Positions 40,107 to 52,913 of a DNA stretch of 64,000 nucleotides are shown piece by piece. The notes below the pieces were generated by a model. That model had not been told where the DNA came from and did no database searches. It worked only from the letters and a program-made list of their open reading frames with translations. Both the position numbers and the translations under genes were made by a program. This stretch comes from Petrosia ficiformis (lineage: Eukaryota; Porifera; Demospongiae; Haplosclerida; Petrosiidae), in contig OX345637.1 of NCBI GenBank assembly GCA_947044365.1, positions 12,055,076-12,119,075 on the forward strand. Reading direction: 5' to 3'. How positions within the stretch are numbered: position 1 is the stretch's first letter; each line of letters begins with the position of its first letter.

Positions 40107-41337
40107 TTTAATTATAATTATATCTATTTTGCGCAATAATCCGTCTTTATAATCAACAGTCGTAACCTGCTCCTCCCCCTTGCGCGATTATATATACATA
40201 ATCGCCCAGGGGGAGGGGCAGGTTAAGACTGCCGAGTGGCTCTATTCTTCCCCATATTTTTGGAGATTCGTAGTCTCCATAAGAGAATACCCAAGACCTG
40301 AAAGGAGAGCACTAACATCTTGCTCTACAAAAAGTGAGATCAATCGGTGCCAAGTAATTAGCGTCCGCAGTGGCGTAACTGAGTTTTAGTGATGGCAGGT
40401 CCAACAAATTGAGAGTGGTAAAGCAGGGCTTTTGGGGGGCGCAGCCCCCCAAAAGCGGAAGTGTTTTTCAGAGTAAAAAAAAAACAGACTGAGGGGAAAT
40501 TTATTGCTGGGCCTGGCTTGTGGCTTTATTTCTGTTATGTTAGACTGGTGGAAAGAGTGCTCAAAAGCAGTGTCAAACACTGATCATGACGAATTGAAAT
40601 GACAGAATATTAAGTGTGTGTATTAAAAAAATAAAATAAATTTTTTAAAACTTTGTGTTGCTCGGGCCAGGGCCCATGTGGGTCCGGGTTTAGTTACGCC
40701 AATGGGCGTCCAATCTCCCTGCAGAAAACAGTATATAAGATCTATCCTGCCCTGTGGGCAAAGAGACTTGTGAATTTGGCTAGTGAGGCAGAGATCATTT
40801 CTCTATGCCAGAAAGGTTTTATGCCCGGCGAGGGATGTAGCGAGCATGCATTTCTGTGATGGAGGATGCTCGGCTGAATCAAAAATCTTTGTACTAAATT
40901 TGGTTCAATCTCAAGTATGCCTTTGGGTCAATCCCTCATGACCTGCTGTGGTTCTCCATGACACAATTAGGGGTGCCGGAGAGATATGTAATAGATATCA
41001 TTCACGATATCTATCAGGGGTCATCTTTTAGAGTCCTCTCTGGGGACAATAATATGACTGACTCAATTCCTCAGGAGTGGGGGGTCAAACAGGGTCAGTC
41101 ATCTTGGCACTGCAGAATAATTTTGAAGACGTGTTCAATGCTTTTCAGTTGGTTGAAAATCTTTAAAATCAAACAAATCTGTGTCATCCCTATAAATACA
41201 TAGAGAGTACTACTGTACTCTCTGATAAAATCAATGTTATTGAGATGTAAAGTAGCATGCAGCTAATTATTGTCATTGTATAATTATAATAAAGTAAAAG
41301 TCCTACAAGCATGATTAGCTATCTGGATCAAATCACC
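40107..41337. other. Region upstream of receptor A, with hairpin and LINE relic
   Basis: A hairpin pairs AACCTGCTCCTCCCCCTTGCGCGATTAT with ATAATCGCCCAGGGGGAGGGGCAGGTT (40167-40226), directly upstream of receptor A. A short GC palindrome (TTTTGGGGGGCGCAGCCCCCCAAAA) is at 40429-40453. A LINE reverse transcriptase relic follows (separate entry). Confidence 0.7.
40690..41203 (+). pseudogene. Non-LTR retrotransposon reverse transcriptase relic
   Basis: Fragments in shifting frames: GRPISLQKTVYKIYPALWAKRL, QKGFMPGEGCSEHAF, then after a break FGSIPHDLLWFSMTQLGVPERY, GSSFRVLSGDN..TDSIPQEWGVKQGQ. The order matches the fingers/palm of LINE-type RTs (RPISL motif, GVKQG motif). The catalytic A/FxDD block is missing, and stops and frameshifts are present. 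Dead. Confidence 0.8.
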
Positions 41338-41536
41338 ACGAGATAATGAAATACGACAGCTAGGAGAGTAAAGAGACCGATTACTAGACAAAGTGCAAAT
41401 ATGAGAGCAACAATTCCAACAATCTTCACTGTTTGTGGTGAAATTTTGCAGGAAGTACACTTCTTCGGGTAGTGAGGTCATAATTATAATAATTATACAA
41501 TCCACTTTCAATCACGTTAATATCATGTGTATCCAT
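41338..41536 (-). pseudogene. Isolated exon-1 relic of a receptor copy
   Basis: Aligns with exon 1 of receptors A-C from ATG (41536) to the donor position, including ACTGTTTGTGGTGAAA.. and the ATCGGTCTCTTTACTCTCC part on the minus strand. Indels shift the frame in the middle and the donor GTGAGT is GTGATT. It lies between the 5' end of A and the 3' end of B with no following exons, so it is the remnant of a fourth unit or of an unequal crossover. Confidence 0.8.
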
Positions 41537-42137
41537 TTTTTACCTCCTCTGTTTATATATATAGTCTGGTTAGCCACACCCTTCCAGAAAGCCATGGGTT
41601 GGCAAATTCCAGAGAATTATGTCTGGGGTGGGGTGTTAGGACATTGAATATTGTCCCCTGGGAAAAGATTAAAGGGGGACAAATTTCCCTAGCTCACATA
41701 ACAAAAGAGGTGTGAGATGATTACAGCAAGAAAGCTTCATCTCTTGGTTACTCTTCCTTTAATTAAGCTTGTGGCGAGGGTTTTGCACTACGAGTTGAGT
41801 TTCGTTTCAAGCCTCGCTAATGAAATAGTATAGGAACGAGACTTTTGAACTTAATTACATCATAAAAGAACAAAAAATACATAAATCATAATGATAATAG
41901 TAATTACATGTATTATAGAAATTTTTAAAATTATTTGAGTAATATTACTATAAAAGAATAAAAACATATTTCAAATAAAAGAGGATGTGGGGATATCAAA
42001 AATACAGCCGAAACAAGATTGGGATGGTACCGTCACAGTGAAATTAATCGACATAACAACCCTACATCAGAAAGTACGATAGTTCTCTCTTATGTAGTGG
42101 ATGCTATGAGTAAAAGCAAAACACAAAGAAGCTATAT

Positions 42138-45100
42138 TTATGTAGGGTTATTATGTGGATGTGGTGTCTTCATTTGTAGACTTGTGTTAGTCTCTTTGCC
42201 AGACTTGGCAATTGTGTAACATCGAAACAGTGATCGTTTTATTTTTTCAAATTTCAAAACATAGTTTAGAATACTGATAGGGAAGAGACCTAGCAAAATA
42301 TTTGAAATTACACTTGCATATGGATGCTTATATTGTTCAAATTCACTCCTGTCACATTTACCAGGAACATGACCAGATAATTCACATATGAAGTAAGCTG
42401 TCAGTGCTTCAACAAATTTGTCAGCATTTGCCAAATCAATTGCAACTTCCACCTGAGTGTGCACTCCAAAAATAATATATATAATAAATACTGCAAGAAT
42501 TTTTTTCTCAGCTGTATTTAGCAATTTACCCTGTTTCCTTGCTTTGAAACCTTGATGCTATGTGAATGGATTACATAATAATTACACTTCTTCATTTATA
42601 GGAGGAAGGGGGCTTTTAATATTGCCTCTTGGTGAATTTCAAATTAAAAAAAACAACTAAAAACAACACTATTGACATAACAGAAAGTATAAACAATAAA
42701 TTCATTACCCTCACTAAGATGTGTAGGCAGATTGGCATAGTAGTCATATCAGATCAGTAAGCTAGTATATTTTTATGCACCAATGCATTTATGCTTAATA
42801 TGGGTTAATTATGGTTCCAAAATAAAATATGATGTTTTACCGTTACATTGCATCAGTATTAATTATAGATCCGAGAATATAGTTCTCCTGAGGAAACATG
42901 CCTCCACCCCCCAACTTTCCCACTTTTTTGCTACACAGTGGGAGATTTTCTGTACATATATAGTTATTAATTACATAGAAAGATAGTATCATTGAATTGT
43001 CATGCATTCAATGGCTATAAAACAAGTGATATTTCACAATGTATTACTTATAATACTTACTCTATGAATGATAAAGAAAATAATCATTAGAAAACAGATT
43101 CCAGCTCCAAGTAGAATAGTAAATACAAGTGTGGTAGAATGAAACCATATGTCTGCACTAGGTACACAAACAGTTAAACGAAGTTTGTACTGTTGTTTCT
43201 CTATGCTCAGTGACATTATGACTGCTGGTAAAGGAGTCACAATCCCTGAAATTATGAAAATGGTCATTCAGTAAATAAATACACTAAGGGACTCTCCAGT
43301 TATACTATACAGTCAATTACAATCCACTCTTGTACACACACACGAATGCATGTACATCATAATTATATTGAACATAGTACTTACCAAGCAATACAAGCAC
43401 AGCATATGCATAGTTTAGTTTTCCAGTATATTTTGCTCGTTGGGCATGAAAAGGAAACATCATTTGGTAAAGAAAAAGACTCAAGTGAAAGAACCACCAG
43501 ACTGCTATATTCACAAATGTATAATGTAATACTGCTCCTGTAAAATTATTATCATCACTATAAATCATATACAGTGAGTCACTTCCTAGTTCCTATTACT
43601 ACATAAAACAGTAATAGTCTAATAAAATAATATAAATAGTAAGTGCTGATAGCATTGAATAACACTATTATAATAACCTGAGAGAGTACAGAATAGAGTT
43701 GGATTATTAAAGCTTTCCTTCAGACTTATTGAACTACATAAAAGTCCAGTCCTGTCAATGTTAACTATAATCACAGTTATTGCTACAAAATAAAATTATC
43801 ATGAATAATAACAATAAATTCATAGACAGTAATGGATTATCAATGTTAGGTTAATCATATAATCACTATTCAGAAAGCAACCTTTTATTACAGATTGTGA
43901 ACATACCTAGTCAAACCGGTGGATACAAAAGTTACTAAGATCACAGTTTTATTACATACAAAGCTTCGTCAATTGCGCATCCAATGTCAATTTAATGTTT
44001 GTTTACACTAAGCAAAGAATGTTAAATTACTGTAACTATATACCAACTGTTTGCATTGAAATTTAGAGAATGTATGTTAGCGTCTAAGAAGAATGTGTTT
44101 GCATGCAGCATTCTCGTTATGAACTGCATCAAGAGTCTTTGGATTCTACTTTTTTCAAATGCATGCATAATGACTACTATCTGATTGACATAACACTCAA
44201 TGTAGGCAATGTTTGTCTTTATTTTGATTGAGATATAATTATCATAGGGCTAATATAATTCTCTATTCAGGTAAGACCAAAAAAATACATTTGAAATTTT
44301 GATTTATAAGACCAGCTTTTGCTATAGAGTGACATGATAAGCTACACATGTAAACACTTAATATAACATACACAAGACTAGAATGGCTAATCATATGTTG
44401 TGTTACTCACCACCAGCTAGATAACCAACCATCATAAATTGAAGAAATAAAGATGGGAAACGACACCTATATTATACGGTAAAGAAGTACAATTCTTTTA
44501 GTGATATGTAATATTTCAAGCATAGCTAGACCTGATCAAAACATTCAACATGATCATAGTCACAGTGCATGGATATACCACCTGAGAGATGTTTGTGGAT
44601 ATACTCCCAGGCCCTAGATATTTACATAACCTCCTACACAGCAGGTGATATATCTTGCCTATAATTGTACCTCCTGCAATTGTACATATTGCAAAAATAG
44701 AATTGTTAAAATATCAAATGTATTGGTTAGTACACTTGCAAGGATTTAACAAATTGTTGGTTGTTCAGGATACATGCATGCATACCTACTTTGTACTAAT
44801 TATAGTAAAAATACATAAAAAATATATGTAATCAATTGTCATGCCTAATATCTCATAGTAGATGCACAAAGAAGGTTTGGAAACCTACAATGATTTAATT
44901 TAAATATATGTATTCTCATTCTTTGTACATCTATTAGACAAGATAAGGAAATATTATACATGCATATCACCATGCAGTCATAACAACCTACAAGACCAAC
45001 TAAATCAAAATTTTCATTGATTCCTTGTGTAACCAATATAATAATATATATGTATTTAGAAAAATAAATTTATATAATTAAATTTTAAATTATTTTAAAT

Positions 45101-47476
45101 GCATTAGTGAATGATGATATTGTCACTCACATAATTTTATAGTCTTTGATTGAGAGTATTACAATGAGCAAACATGTACACACACCAATGCTTGATGCAA
45201 CCACTTGAGACACTATAATTGCTACAGACCCAGCATGTGTAAATACTTCAAATTTATCACAACGTGGATGACAAGTATTGTTGAGTTGATAAAAATCCTC
45301 TCTGCATGTGATATTAAAATCTTCCCAAGCATCAGTGATATTGATGGTATCATTAAAAACATCTGTGTGTGCTAACATGAAAATGAGTCTTAATTTCAGT
45401 ATAACACTGATGATTATAAAAAAGGATTAAATATATAGTAAGTATGTATACTATAAATATGTATACGTAGGTCAATGTCTCAATTAAAGGTCATCAAAAT
45501 TATTTATTTACAGTTTTTATAAACATGAAAAAGTAAACAAAATTAGCAAAATAATATCACTCATCGATCCTTTCACAAAATGTTTTAACTACCCTATAAT
45601 TATATGCTCACCATGTGGGAGAGAATCACATTTTGGTAGCTGGTCACTATATCCCAAATTAATAGCAATATTCCAAGGAGAAGCACACACAGTAGTACTA
45701 ATACGAATGCAATCTTCTTTGGAAGCTGTGTATATGTTATCAGTGGTACAATGTTTAAGAGGAAAGTAGTACTGACACAAAAATGGAATAGCTACATCTC
45801 TACACTCAGTGAAACTACCTGTGGAAAAAAACAATTCTTTTTTCAAAGTAATTTGTATAAATAATTAATTACTATACACTATAGTCAACTCAGATGTTTA
45901 ATTTCTTCATGCAATAGCATACCTTTCTTAGTGTCTTGTTTGTGTAGCCAAATTTGAGAGCCGTGACATGTTGCATGCATGTGTCATGGTTCTCATTACT
46001 TGTATATGCCCTCAATATTCATAATTGTGTAGAAAATGGTCAACTGATGAAGCAACCTAATCTAAATCAACTCTGAACTGCTTTTAGTACACTGAAAAAC
46101 TTCAGAGTTTCAAATTAGTATTGTTTTAGTTAGCAGGATCTTGTGAGCACTATACAAAGCGGTGCTCATAAGCTCATTAATTAATAAGGCATTTTGACTT
46201 TTAGTTAACTAAACTATAAATAAATTACAAGTCTACGCTGCAAAATAAAATTGTTAAAAAACTAATTTATTGGTTGGTGGAAAATGTAATTTAATTGGTC
46301 GTGTAGGTTGTTATGACTGTACACATGTACTTGAACTAATTATAATCCAATAATTGCAATTTCAATTATCCTTATATATACTGCATGTTTATTAGATATA
46401 CAAAGAAGCAGCCAACCAATACATTTCTTATTTTAACAATTCCATTTTTGCAGTGATATCTCAATAACTATAACTAACTAATTCATTCAATGCATGCATA
46501 AGCACTTTTAATTAGCTAACTAAAAGTAAAAGATTAATTAAACTATAAGTTTGAGAACTAGGCATACTATCTACTACTATAACTAAAATTAGTCAAACTA
46601 AAACAACACTAATATACATGCATGATTTTAATTACTATACCATCAGATACATGTAAACTACTATAATTTGTATGACAACCTAACAAATCATTGAGTTCTT
46701 GAACTTCACGTTCAAGTATATCTTGTGATGCAATTGAAGTATTAATGGTAATATCACTGCTCCCTACAGCACACTGATGCCATTTGGACAAAACATTTCT
46801 GCATATAGTGCCAGTATATTCATAAACATTACAATGACGAGAGCTCATATTAAGTTTACTCCAGGTCATTTCAAGACTACTGCATGGTATACTGCTGTTT
46901 TCGATAATGTATACACTTTGATTTGTTGCAGTACCAGAGAATTCATTTTCACTCTACATTCATATGAACAAAACAAAAATAATTTTAATAAATAGTTAAT
47001 ATATATTATTATGATTTTAATACGCAACACAGTAATTTTTATATAGTCAGCTGTATGGCAGATCTACCGTAACTATATAATTATATGCTGTAGAAATTTG
47101 GAGGGCAATACATCTTCTTGATCAGTTAAATCTTAGTCATCTTTGAATTTTAAAATTAATGTTATATATTGAGATGTGCTGCTAATTCAATGATTGTCAT
47201 TGTATAATTATAATAAAGTACCACAAGCATAATTAGCTATCTTGATCAAATTCATAATAAGTATCAACTCACTACTAGATAATAAAATACGACAGGAAGA
47301 GAAAAGAGACCGATTACTATACAAAGTGCAAATACGAGAGCAACAATTTCAACTATCTTCACTGTTTGTGGTGAAAATTTAGGCAATTTTGCAAGATGTA
47401 CACTTCTTCTAGTAGTGTGGTCATTAGATACAAGTATTTCTCCACTTTCAATCACGTTACTATCATCTTTATCCAT
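42138..47476 (-). CDS. Frizzled/Smoothened-like (class F) receptor, copy B, nine exons
   Basis: Exons (minus): 47476-47273, 46953-46680, 45818-45612, 45362-45131, 44466-44411, 43782-43678, 43537-43385, 43245-43061, 42557-42138; 611 aa. All boundaries and phases match copy A. Differences from A: two codons fewer at the start of exon 3 (GSFTECRDV versus VSFTELECRDV), a different TM2 sequence (FMMVGYLAGG), and a longer C-tail ending Ser/Thr-rich with KTPHPH, again without KTxxxW. The N-terminal anchor is IVALVFALCIVIGLFSLPVV. The unit is compact (5.3 kb) compared with A (9.5 kb), which carries more MITEs. No lesion was seen, so it is probably functional. Confidence 0.82.
46118..46615. mobile_element. 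MITE of the TAGTGTTGTTTTAGTTA family with a second MITE inside, receptor B intron 2
   Basis: Ends ATTAGTATTGTTTTAGTTAGCAGG and ..CAAACTAAAACAACACTAAT. A CTGCAAAATAAAATTGTTAAAA...TTTTAACAATTCCATTTTTGCAG inverted pair at ~46237-46455 is nested within. Confidence 0.65.
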
Positions 47477-47985
47477 TTTTATTGTAATGTCTATTTCGGT
47501 GTTTATAAGCAATAATCTCCGTCTTCCTCATTGCTTTTATAATTAACAGTCGTATCCTGCCCCTCCCTCTGTTCGCCATGCATACCGTACATATTATACA
47601 GTCTACTTTGTGTCCATAATTAAATTAGTTTATCAATCGGCAAAATAATAATATTATCATAAACATGAGTAGTTATGCAAACAAGCAAATGAACTTACTG
47701 GAGACCCAGCCACCTGATGATTTCAATGTATAAATAATACATATATGTACATACTACAACCTTTGCCACAAATGCTTATAATTTGGTGAAAAGCAAACAT
47801 TTTCATAAAAAATATTTATTGTAGAACCAAACAAACAAAATTCTCATACATATTAAACTCTCTAGTTGGACCAGCCCTAATGTATGAACAGCACAAAAAA
47901 AACAAGAGCTTCCAAATTAATTACTCTTGAATCACAAGAGTGCTGATGTTGTACCTACCTTAATTGTACCAATTAAGCATTCATT
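47477..47985. other. Intergenic upstream of receptor B
   Basis: AT-rich; nothing recognisable. Confidence 0.4.
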
Positions 47986-47989
47986 ATTT

Positions 47990-48285
47990 TTGAAGTGCAC
48001 AATCTGGTGGAAGTTGCAAATGATTTGGCAAAGTGATATAAATATAAACGAGACAGAAACTCAATGCGTTAATAATACAGACCCTCTACCATGTTCTGTT
48101 AATAACCCTTGCAATAATGGAGGAACATGTATGAATGGTGAAGAATCAGTTGCAAATGTTTTGCTATGTCTCCTCCCTCTCAGTATTCTAAACTATATGT
48201 TTTCAATTGTAAAAAGGTAAAACAATCACTGTCTAAATGTTACAAAAGTCTGCAAATGAAGAGGAAATGTTGAGACAAGCATTTT
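47990..48285 (+). pseudogene. Chimeric relic: EGF-like stretch joined to an inverted receptor last exon
   Basis: One plus-strand frame holds QCVNNTDPLPCSVNNPCNNGGTCMNG, the first half of an EGF-like domain. It is followed at once by SVANVLLCLLPLSILNYMF, which is TM7 of the class F receptors (compare LLGLLPISILNYVL), then a stop. After the stop the similarity continues (KCYKSLQMK). The downstream flank to ~48420 matches the receptor 3' flank in inverted orientation. So a fourth receptor 3' end lies here on the opposite strand to the array. Confidence 0.7.
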
Positions 48286-48289
48286 TACA

Positions 48290-49600
48290 TTAGTAAGCGT
48301 TATAATTTTTATTATTATAACACCACTTCCGTATGAAAACCCGTAAGTGTAGCTTCTTTGTGTTTACCATCCCAATTTTGTTCCTGTGCTTTTTTGATTT
48401 TGATATCCCTTTCATTTCAAAAATATTTATTATTCTTATATAGTAATATTTCTTTAATAAAAATAAAAATACTATACAGTATTATAATTATTATTATCAT
48501 TATGATTTATGTATTTTTTGCTTTTTCATGAATTAAGTCACTCATTTTCAAAATAATTAAAGCCCTAAAATAACAAACAGAATAAAGTCTACTCCTCTTT
48601 ACCGCAACAGTAATAAAATCAGTATCTCCTGAGTCTACAGGACTGTTTGATGACTGCACTACACAATGAAAGGGATCTAACATACATACCTCTTCATCAA
48701 AAACAGTGAACAGTATAATTATGTAATGTTTCTGTATGTAATATTATATAGTCATCAAGAATTTTTTTACTTGATTCAAGCAAGGCTCATATTAATGCAC
48801 AAACACTGCCTGCCCACTACAACAGTATTTGACAGTCTAATAATTAGTTATAATATTTTCAGTTTTCTACACGAGCAACCATCGAAACTAATACTAAATA
48901 AGCTTAAGAATAATATTTAAATATGAATAATAATTATTGATTCATCCACTTGGTGGCATACCTTGAAATTATTTTTGGTAGTACATTATTAAATACAATT
49001 AATTGACATAAATGGCATGCAAGTTAGTTAGTTAAGGATCAGAAGTGACATTGTTTAAAAACTGAGCCTATTTTTGCTATCATAGACAGTATCAATAAAT
49101 AGTTAAAATATTGTAATCACCACAAATCACCTTTAGGCAATGATCACAGACCATAATTTCCGATATTGCACAACACTAGCTAGTATGTATGTTGCATGCA
49201 TGTATGGATGCATGTATGTTAGTGTTGTATTAGTTAACTATAACTAAAACTAAAATCCTTTTTAGCAAGGCATTGTTGCTTTTAGTTAACTAAATTACGT
49301 CTGCAGCAATAACTATAACTAATTAAAATGAAAATTGGTCAATAATGGACACTTTCAGTTAGTATGCTAACTAAAACTAAAACTCTTTTAGTAAGCCTTA
49401 TATAATTAAACTAAACATTAATTTTGAGAAACCATAGGCATACTATATAACTATAACTAAAACGACACTATTTTATGTATTATATGTATTTATGTGTGTA
49501 TGTGGTTAAACTGTATTTACAGATGTAAATAGAGTTACATGTATATTAATTTGTTTGTGTCATTGTATGTAATTATACAATTACTATTTTTCGTACACAC
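48290..49600. other. Intergenic with MITE remnants
   Basis: 48290-48430 is the inverted receptor 3' flank. 49219-49470 is a copy of the TAGTGTTGTTTTAGTTA MITE (ends AGTGTTGTATTAGTTAAC and ACTAAAACGACACTA). No gene seen. Confidence 0.6.
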
Positions 49601-49690
49601 ATACCTAATATTTTCTGTAATTCTGTGACAAGAGAGTAAAATATAGGAAAGAAGCTATGATAGTATGATAGCTGTTGAATAATATAATAC
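49600..49690 (-). pseudogene. Stray copy of CEP70-like exon 10
   Basis: The reverse complement of 49605-49683 nearly equals exon 10 of the CEP70-like gene (ATTATTCAACAGCTATCATACT...AGAATTACAGAAAATATTAG), followed by the same donor (GTATGTGTGTACG). The adjacent acceptor side is lost (no TTTTCAG). It is a single-exon relic. Confidence 0.85.
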
Positions 49691-52462
49691 AGTTAAGTAT
49701 TGTCCGCAATTATTTTCTTGTCAGTAATCATTCTTGCTTCAATCACAATTAAGCTTGTGGCGAGGGTTCTACACTGTGAGTGCATTCACTCTTATTTGCA
49801 CTTAGTCTCATTCCCAGACTCACCAATGGAAAATATGGGAATGAGACTAGTTTGCAATATTTTTTGAAAAATTGGTGACTTATCTACATCATAAAAAGAA
49901 CAAAAATACATAAATCATAATGCTAAAAATAATTATAAAATTCAAAGTAAATTTTTAAAGTAATAATACTATAAAAACATATTTCAAATAAAAGAGGATG
50001 TGGGAATATCAAAACTACAGAAACAAGATTGTGATGGTGCCTTCAAAATTAAACACAATTTCAACTACACCAGAGAGTATGATTGTACTTTCTGATGTAG
50101 TGGATATGGTACAAGTAAAAGCAAAACACAAAGAAGTTATATTTATATAGGGTGGCTATGTGGATGTGGTGTCTTCATTTGTAGACTTGTATTAGTAGTC
50201 TCTCTTCCAAACTTGCCAATTGTGTAACATCGAAACAGTGATCGTTTTACTTTTTCAAACTTCAAAACATAGTTTAGAATACTGATAGGGAAGAAGTCCA
50301 GCAAAATATTTGAAATTACACTTACATATGGATGGGTATATAGTTCAAATTCACTCCTGTCACATTTATCAGGAACATGACCAGAAAATTCACATTTAAA
50401 GTAAGTTGTCAGTGCTTCAACTAATTTGTCAGAATTTGCCAAATTTATTGCAACATCCACCAGAGTGTACACTCCAAAAATAATATATATAATAAAGACT
50501 GCAAAAATTTTTTTCTCAGCTGTATACAGCAATTTACCCTTTTTTCTTGCTTTGAAACCTTGATGCTATATAAATGAATTATATAATAATTATATTTATG
50601 CACCAATGCATTCACACTTGTGGTTATGCATTATGGTTCCAAAAATGAAATATAATGTTTTTACTTGTCTGACTGCATCAGTATTAACTACAGATGAGAG
50701 GATCTAAATTCATAGCCTGAGGAAGTATGCCCCAGATCCCCTTAGATGCTGCAGTTATGTTAATACTTTTACACCCACACCCACCCCTATTCCCGAACTT
50801 TCCCACTTTCCCACTTTTTGCCACACAATGGGAGATTTCCTTGATGAAACCTGTACATATTAAGTTATTAATTACATAGAAAGATGGTGTCATTAAATTG
50901 TCATTCATTTAATCGCTATGAAACAAGCCGGTAATATAATACTTACTCTATGAATGATAAAGAAAATAATAATTAGGAAACAGATTCCAGCTCCAAGTAG
51001 AATAGTGAATACAAGTGTGGTAGAATAAAACCACATGTCTGCACTAGGTACACAAACAGTTGAACTAATTGTGTACTGGTGTTTCTCTATACTCAGTGAC
51101 ATTATGACAGCTGGTAAAGGAATCACAATCCCTAAATTTATAAAAAGTGGTCATTAATGAGTAGATAAATACACTAAATGCAACAATTCTATAATACAAA
51201 TGAGACGCAACAATTCTTGAAAAACTCCTTGAAAAGTAGTAAGGACTAGTGGAATAATTAATGAAATGAAAATATTTGGAAAATGAAATATTGCAATGCC
51301 ACTAGATCTTGATTTGGTTCACAAGTGAGTTGTAGCAATCACAATCCAGTCTTGTACACACACAGTCACACACATGCATGCACATCATAATTATATATAG
51401 TACTTACCAAGCAATACAAGCACAGCAAATACATAATTTAGTTTTCCAGTATATTTTGCTTGTTGAGCATGAAATGGAAACATCATTTGGTAAAGAAAAA
51501 GACTCAAATGAAAAAACCACCAGACTGCTATGTTCACAAATGTATAATGTAATACTGCTCTTGTAAATTTATTATAAATTTGTCATTAATATAAATCATA
51601 TACAGTGAGTCACTTCCTATTACTACATAAAACAGCAATAGTAAAATATAAAATAGTATGTGCTGATAGCATTGAATAACAAATTGCACATAATTATTAT
51701 AATAACCTGAGAGAGAACAGAATAGAGTTGGATTATTGAGGCTTTCCTCCAGACCTATTGAACTACATAAAAGTCCACTCCTGTCAATGTTACCTATAAT
51801 CACAGTTATTGCTACAAAATAATATAATTATGAATAACAATTCATAGACAGTTATGGATTATTATTTAATCACTATTCAGAAAGCAAATTTTTATTACAG
51901 ATTGCGAATTTGATTGTGAACATACCTAGTCCAACCAGTCAATACAAAAGTTACTAAGATCACAGTTTTATTAAATACAAAGCTTCGTAAGTTGTATTGT
52001 CAATTTAATGTTTGTTTACACTAAACAAAAAATGTTACATTGCTATACATACATACACTCTATTAAATTGGATTGTGCAATTATAATACCAAAGATGTCT
52101 CACAACTAATATGCCATAATCACAAATCTTCGTTCTATCTTAATTAAAAATAATTAAATAATGTACTATCATTATGTGAAGAAGCAATCTACTGTCTACT
52201 ACATTCTGTGTTAACTTGTGCTTCTTGTGAAACATAATAATTCAATGGTATCATTCTAGTAGTAACAAAGATCACACTCCAGCTACACACCAGCTACATG
52301 CAGCCTTTTGCTCTTTTGTTTGGATTAAAGTGTCTGTTAATAATATTAGTAATGTGGACTAAACACATGATAAACTGTTTCATATCAAGAAATATATACA
52401 TGCATAAGTATTTACTTATCTGTGTATGATAATAAAATATAATAATTATTGTTTTTTTTTTG

Positions 52463-52570
52463 CAGGCCATACTTGGCAGCCTCAGTTCAAGTTCCTCTGC
52501 TCACTAAACAGAGTATTCAATTCTTGTTAAAGTTTCTTAACCCAAAAGATAAACAGCTGTGGGGTGAATT
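52463..52570 (+). pseudogene. Exon-like fragment of unknown gene inside the receptor C rearrangement
   Basis: A long T-run and GCAG acceptor (52464) are followed by an open stretch encoding PYLAASVQVPLLTKQSIQFL and LKFLNPKDKQLWGEL. It has no counterpart in copies A or B. The LLT..LL..L.P....LW pattern reminds me of a stretch in EPS8-family proteins, but this is only an impression. Confidence 0.3.
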
Positions 52571-52857
52571 AGTTGTTAAATCATTGCAACTGTACTAACC
52601 AATACATTTGTTATTTAATAATTTTATTTTCACTGTGTGTATATTTGCAAGAAGTATAATTATAGCCCAGATATATCACCTGCTGTGGAGGTAAATAACT
52701 AGGCCCTATGTGGATATCCACATAAACCTCTCAGGTGGTATATCCATACTGTGACTGATCATGTTGAAGTTTTTAATCAGGTGTATTATATCTAACCATG
52801 CTTTATATATTACATATCACTATATAAATGATACTTCTTTTACCATTTATGATATAG

Positions 52858-52913
52858 ATGCCGTTTTCCATCTTTATTTCTTCAATTTATGATGGTTGGT
52901 TATCTAGCTGGTG
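52858..52913 (+). pseudogene. Inverted receptor exon 5 (TM2) of copy C
   Basis: 56 bp with intact acceptor (ATATAG) and donor (GTGAGT) but on the plus strand, encoding CRFPSLFLQF-like sequence (here MPFSIFISSIYDG.. in another frame, CRFPSLFLQFMMVGYLAG in the receptor frame). It is bracketed by inverted copies of 'atgttacattgctatacatac' at ~52031 and ~53112. Confidence 0.9.

Noticed and set aside
46777..46995. Plus-strand frames antisense to receptor exon 2 (also 38311 and 54821)
   Set aside because: The same antisense frame is open in all three copies because the sense exon is conserved; no acceptor/donor logic supports it.
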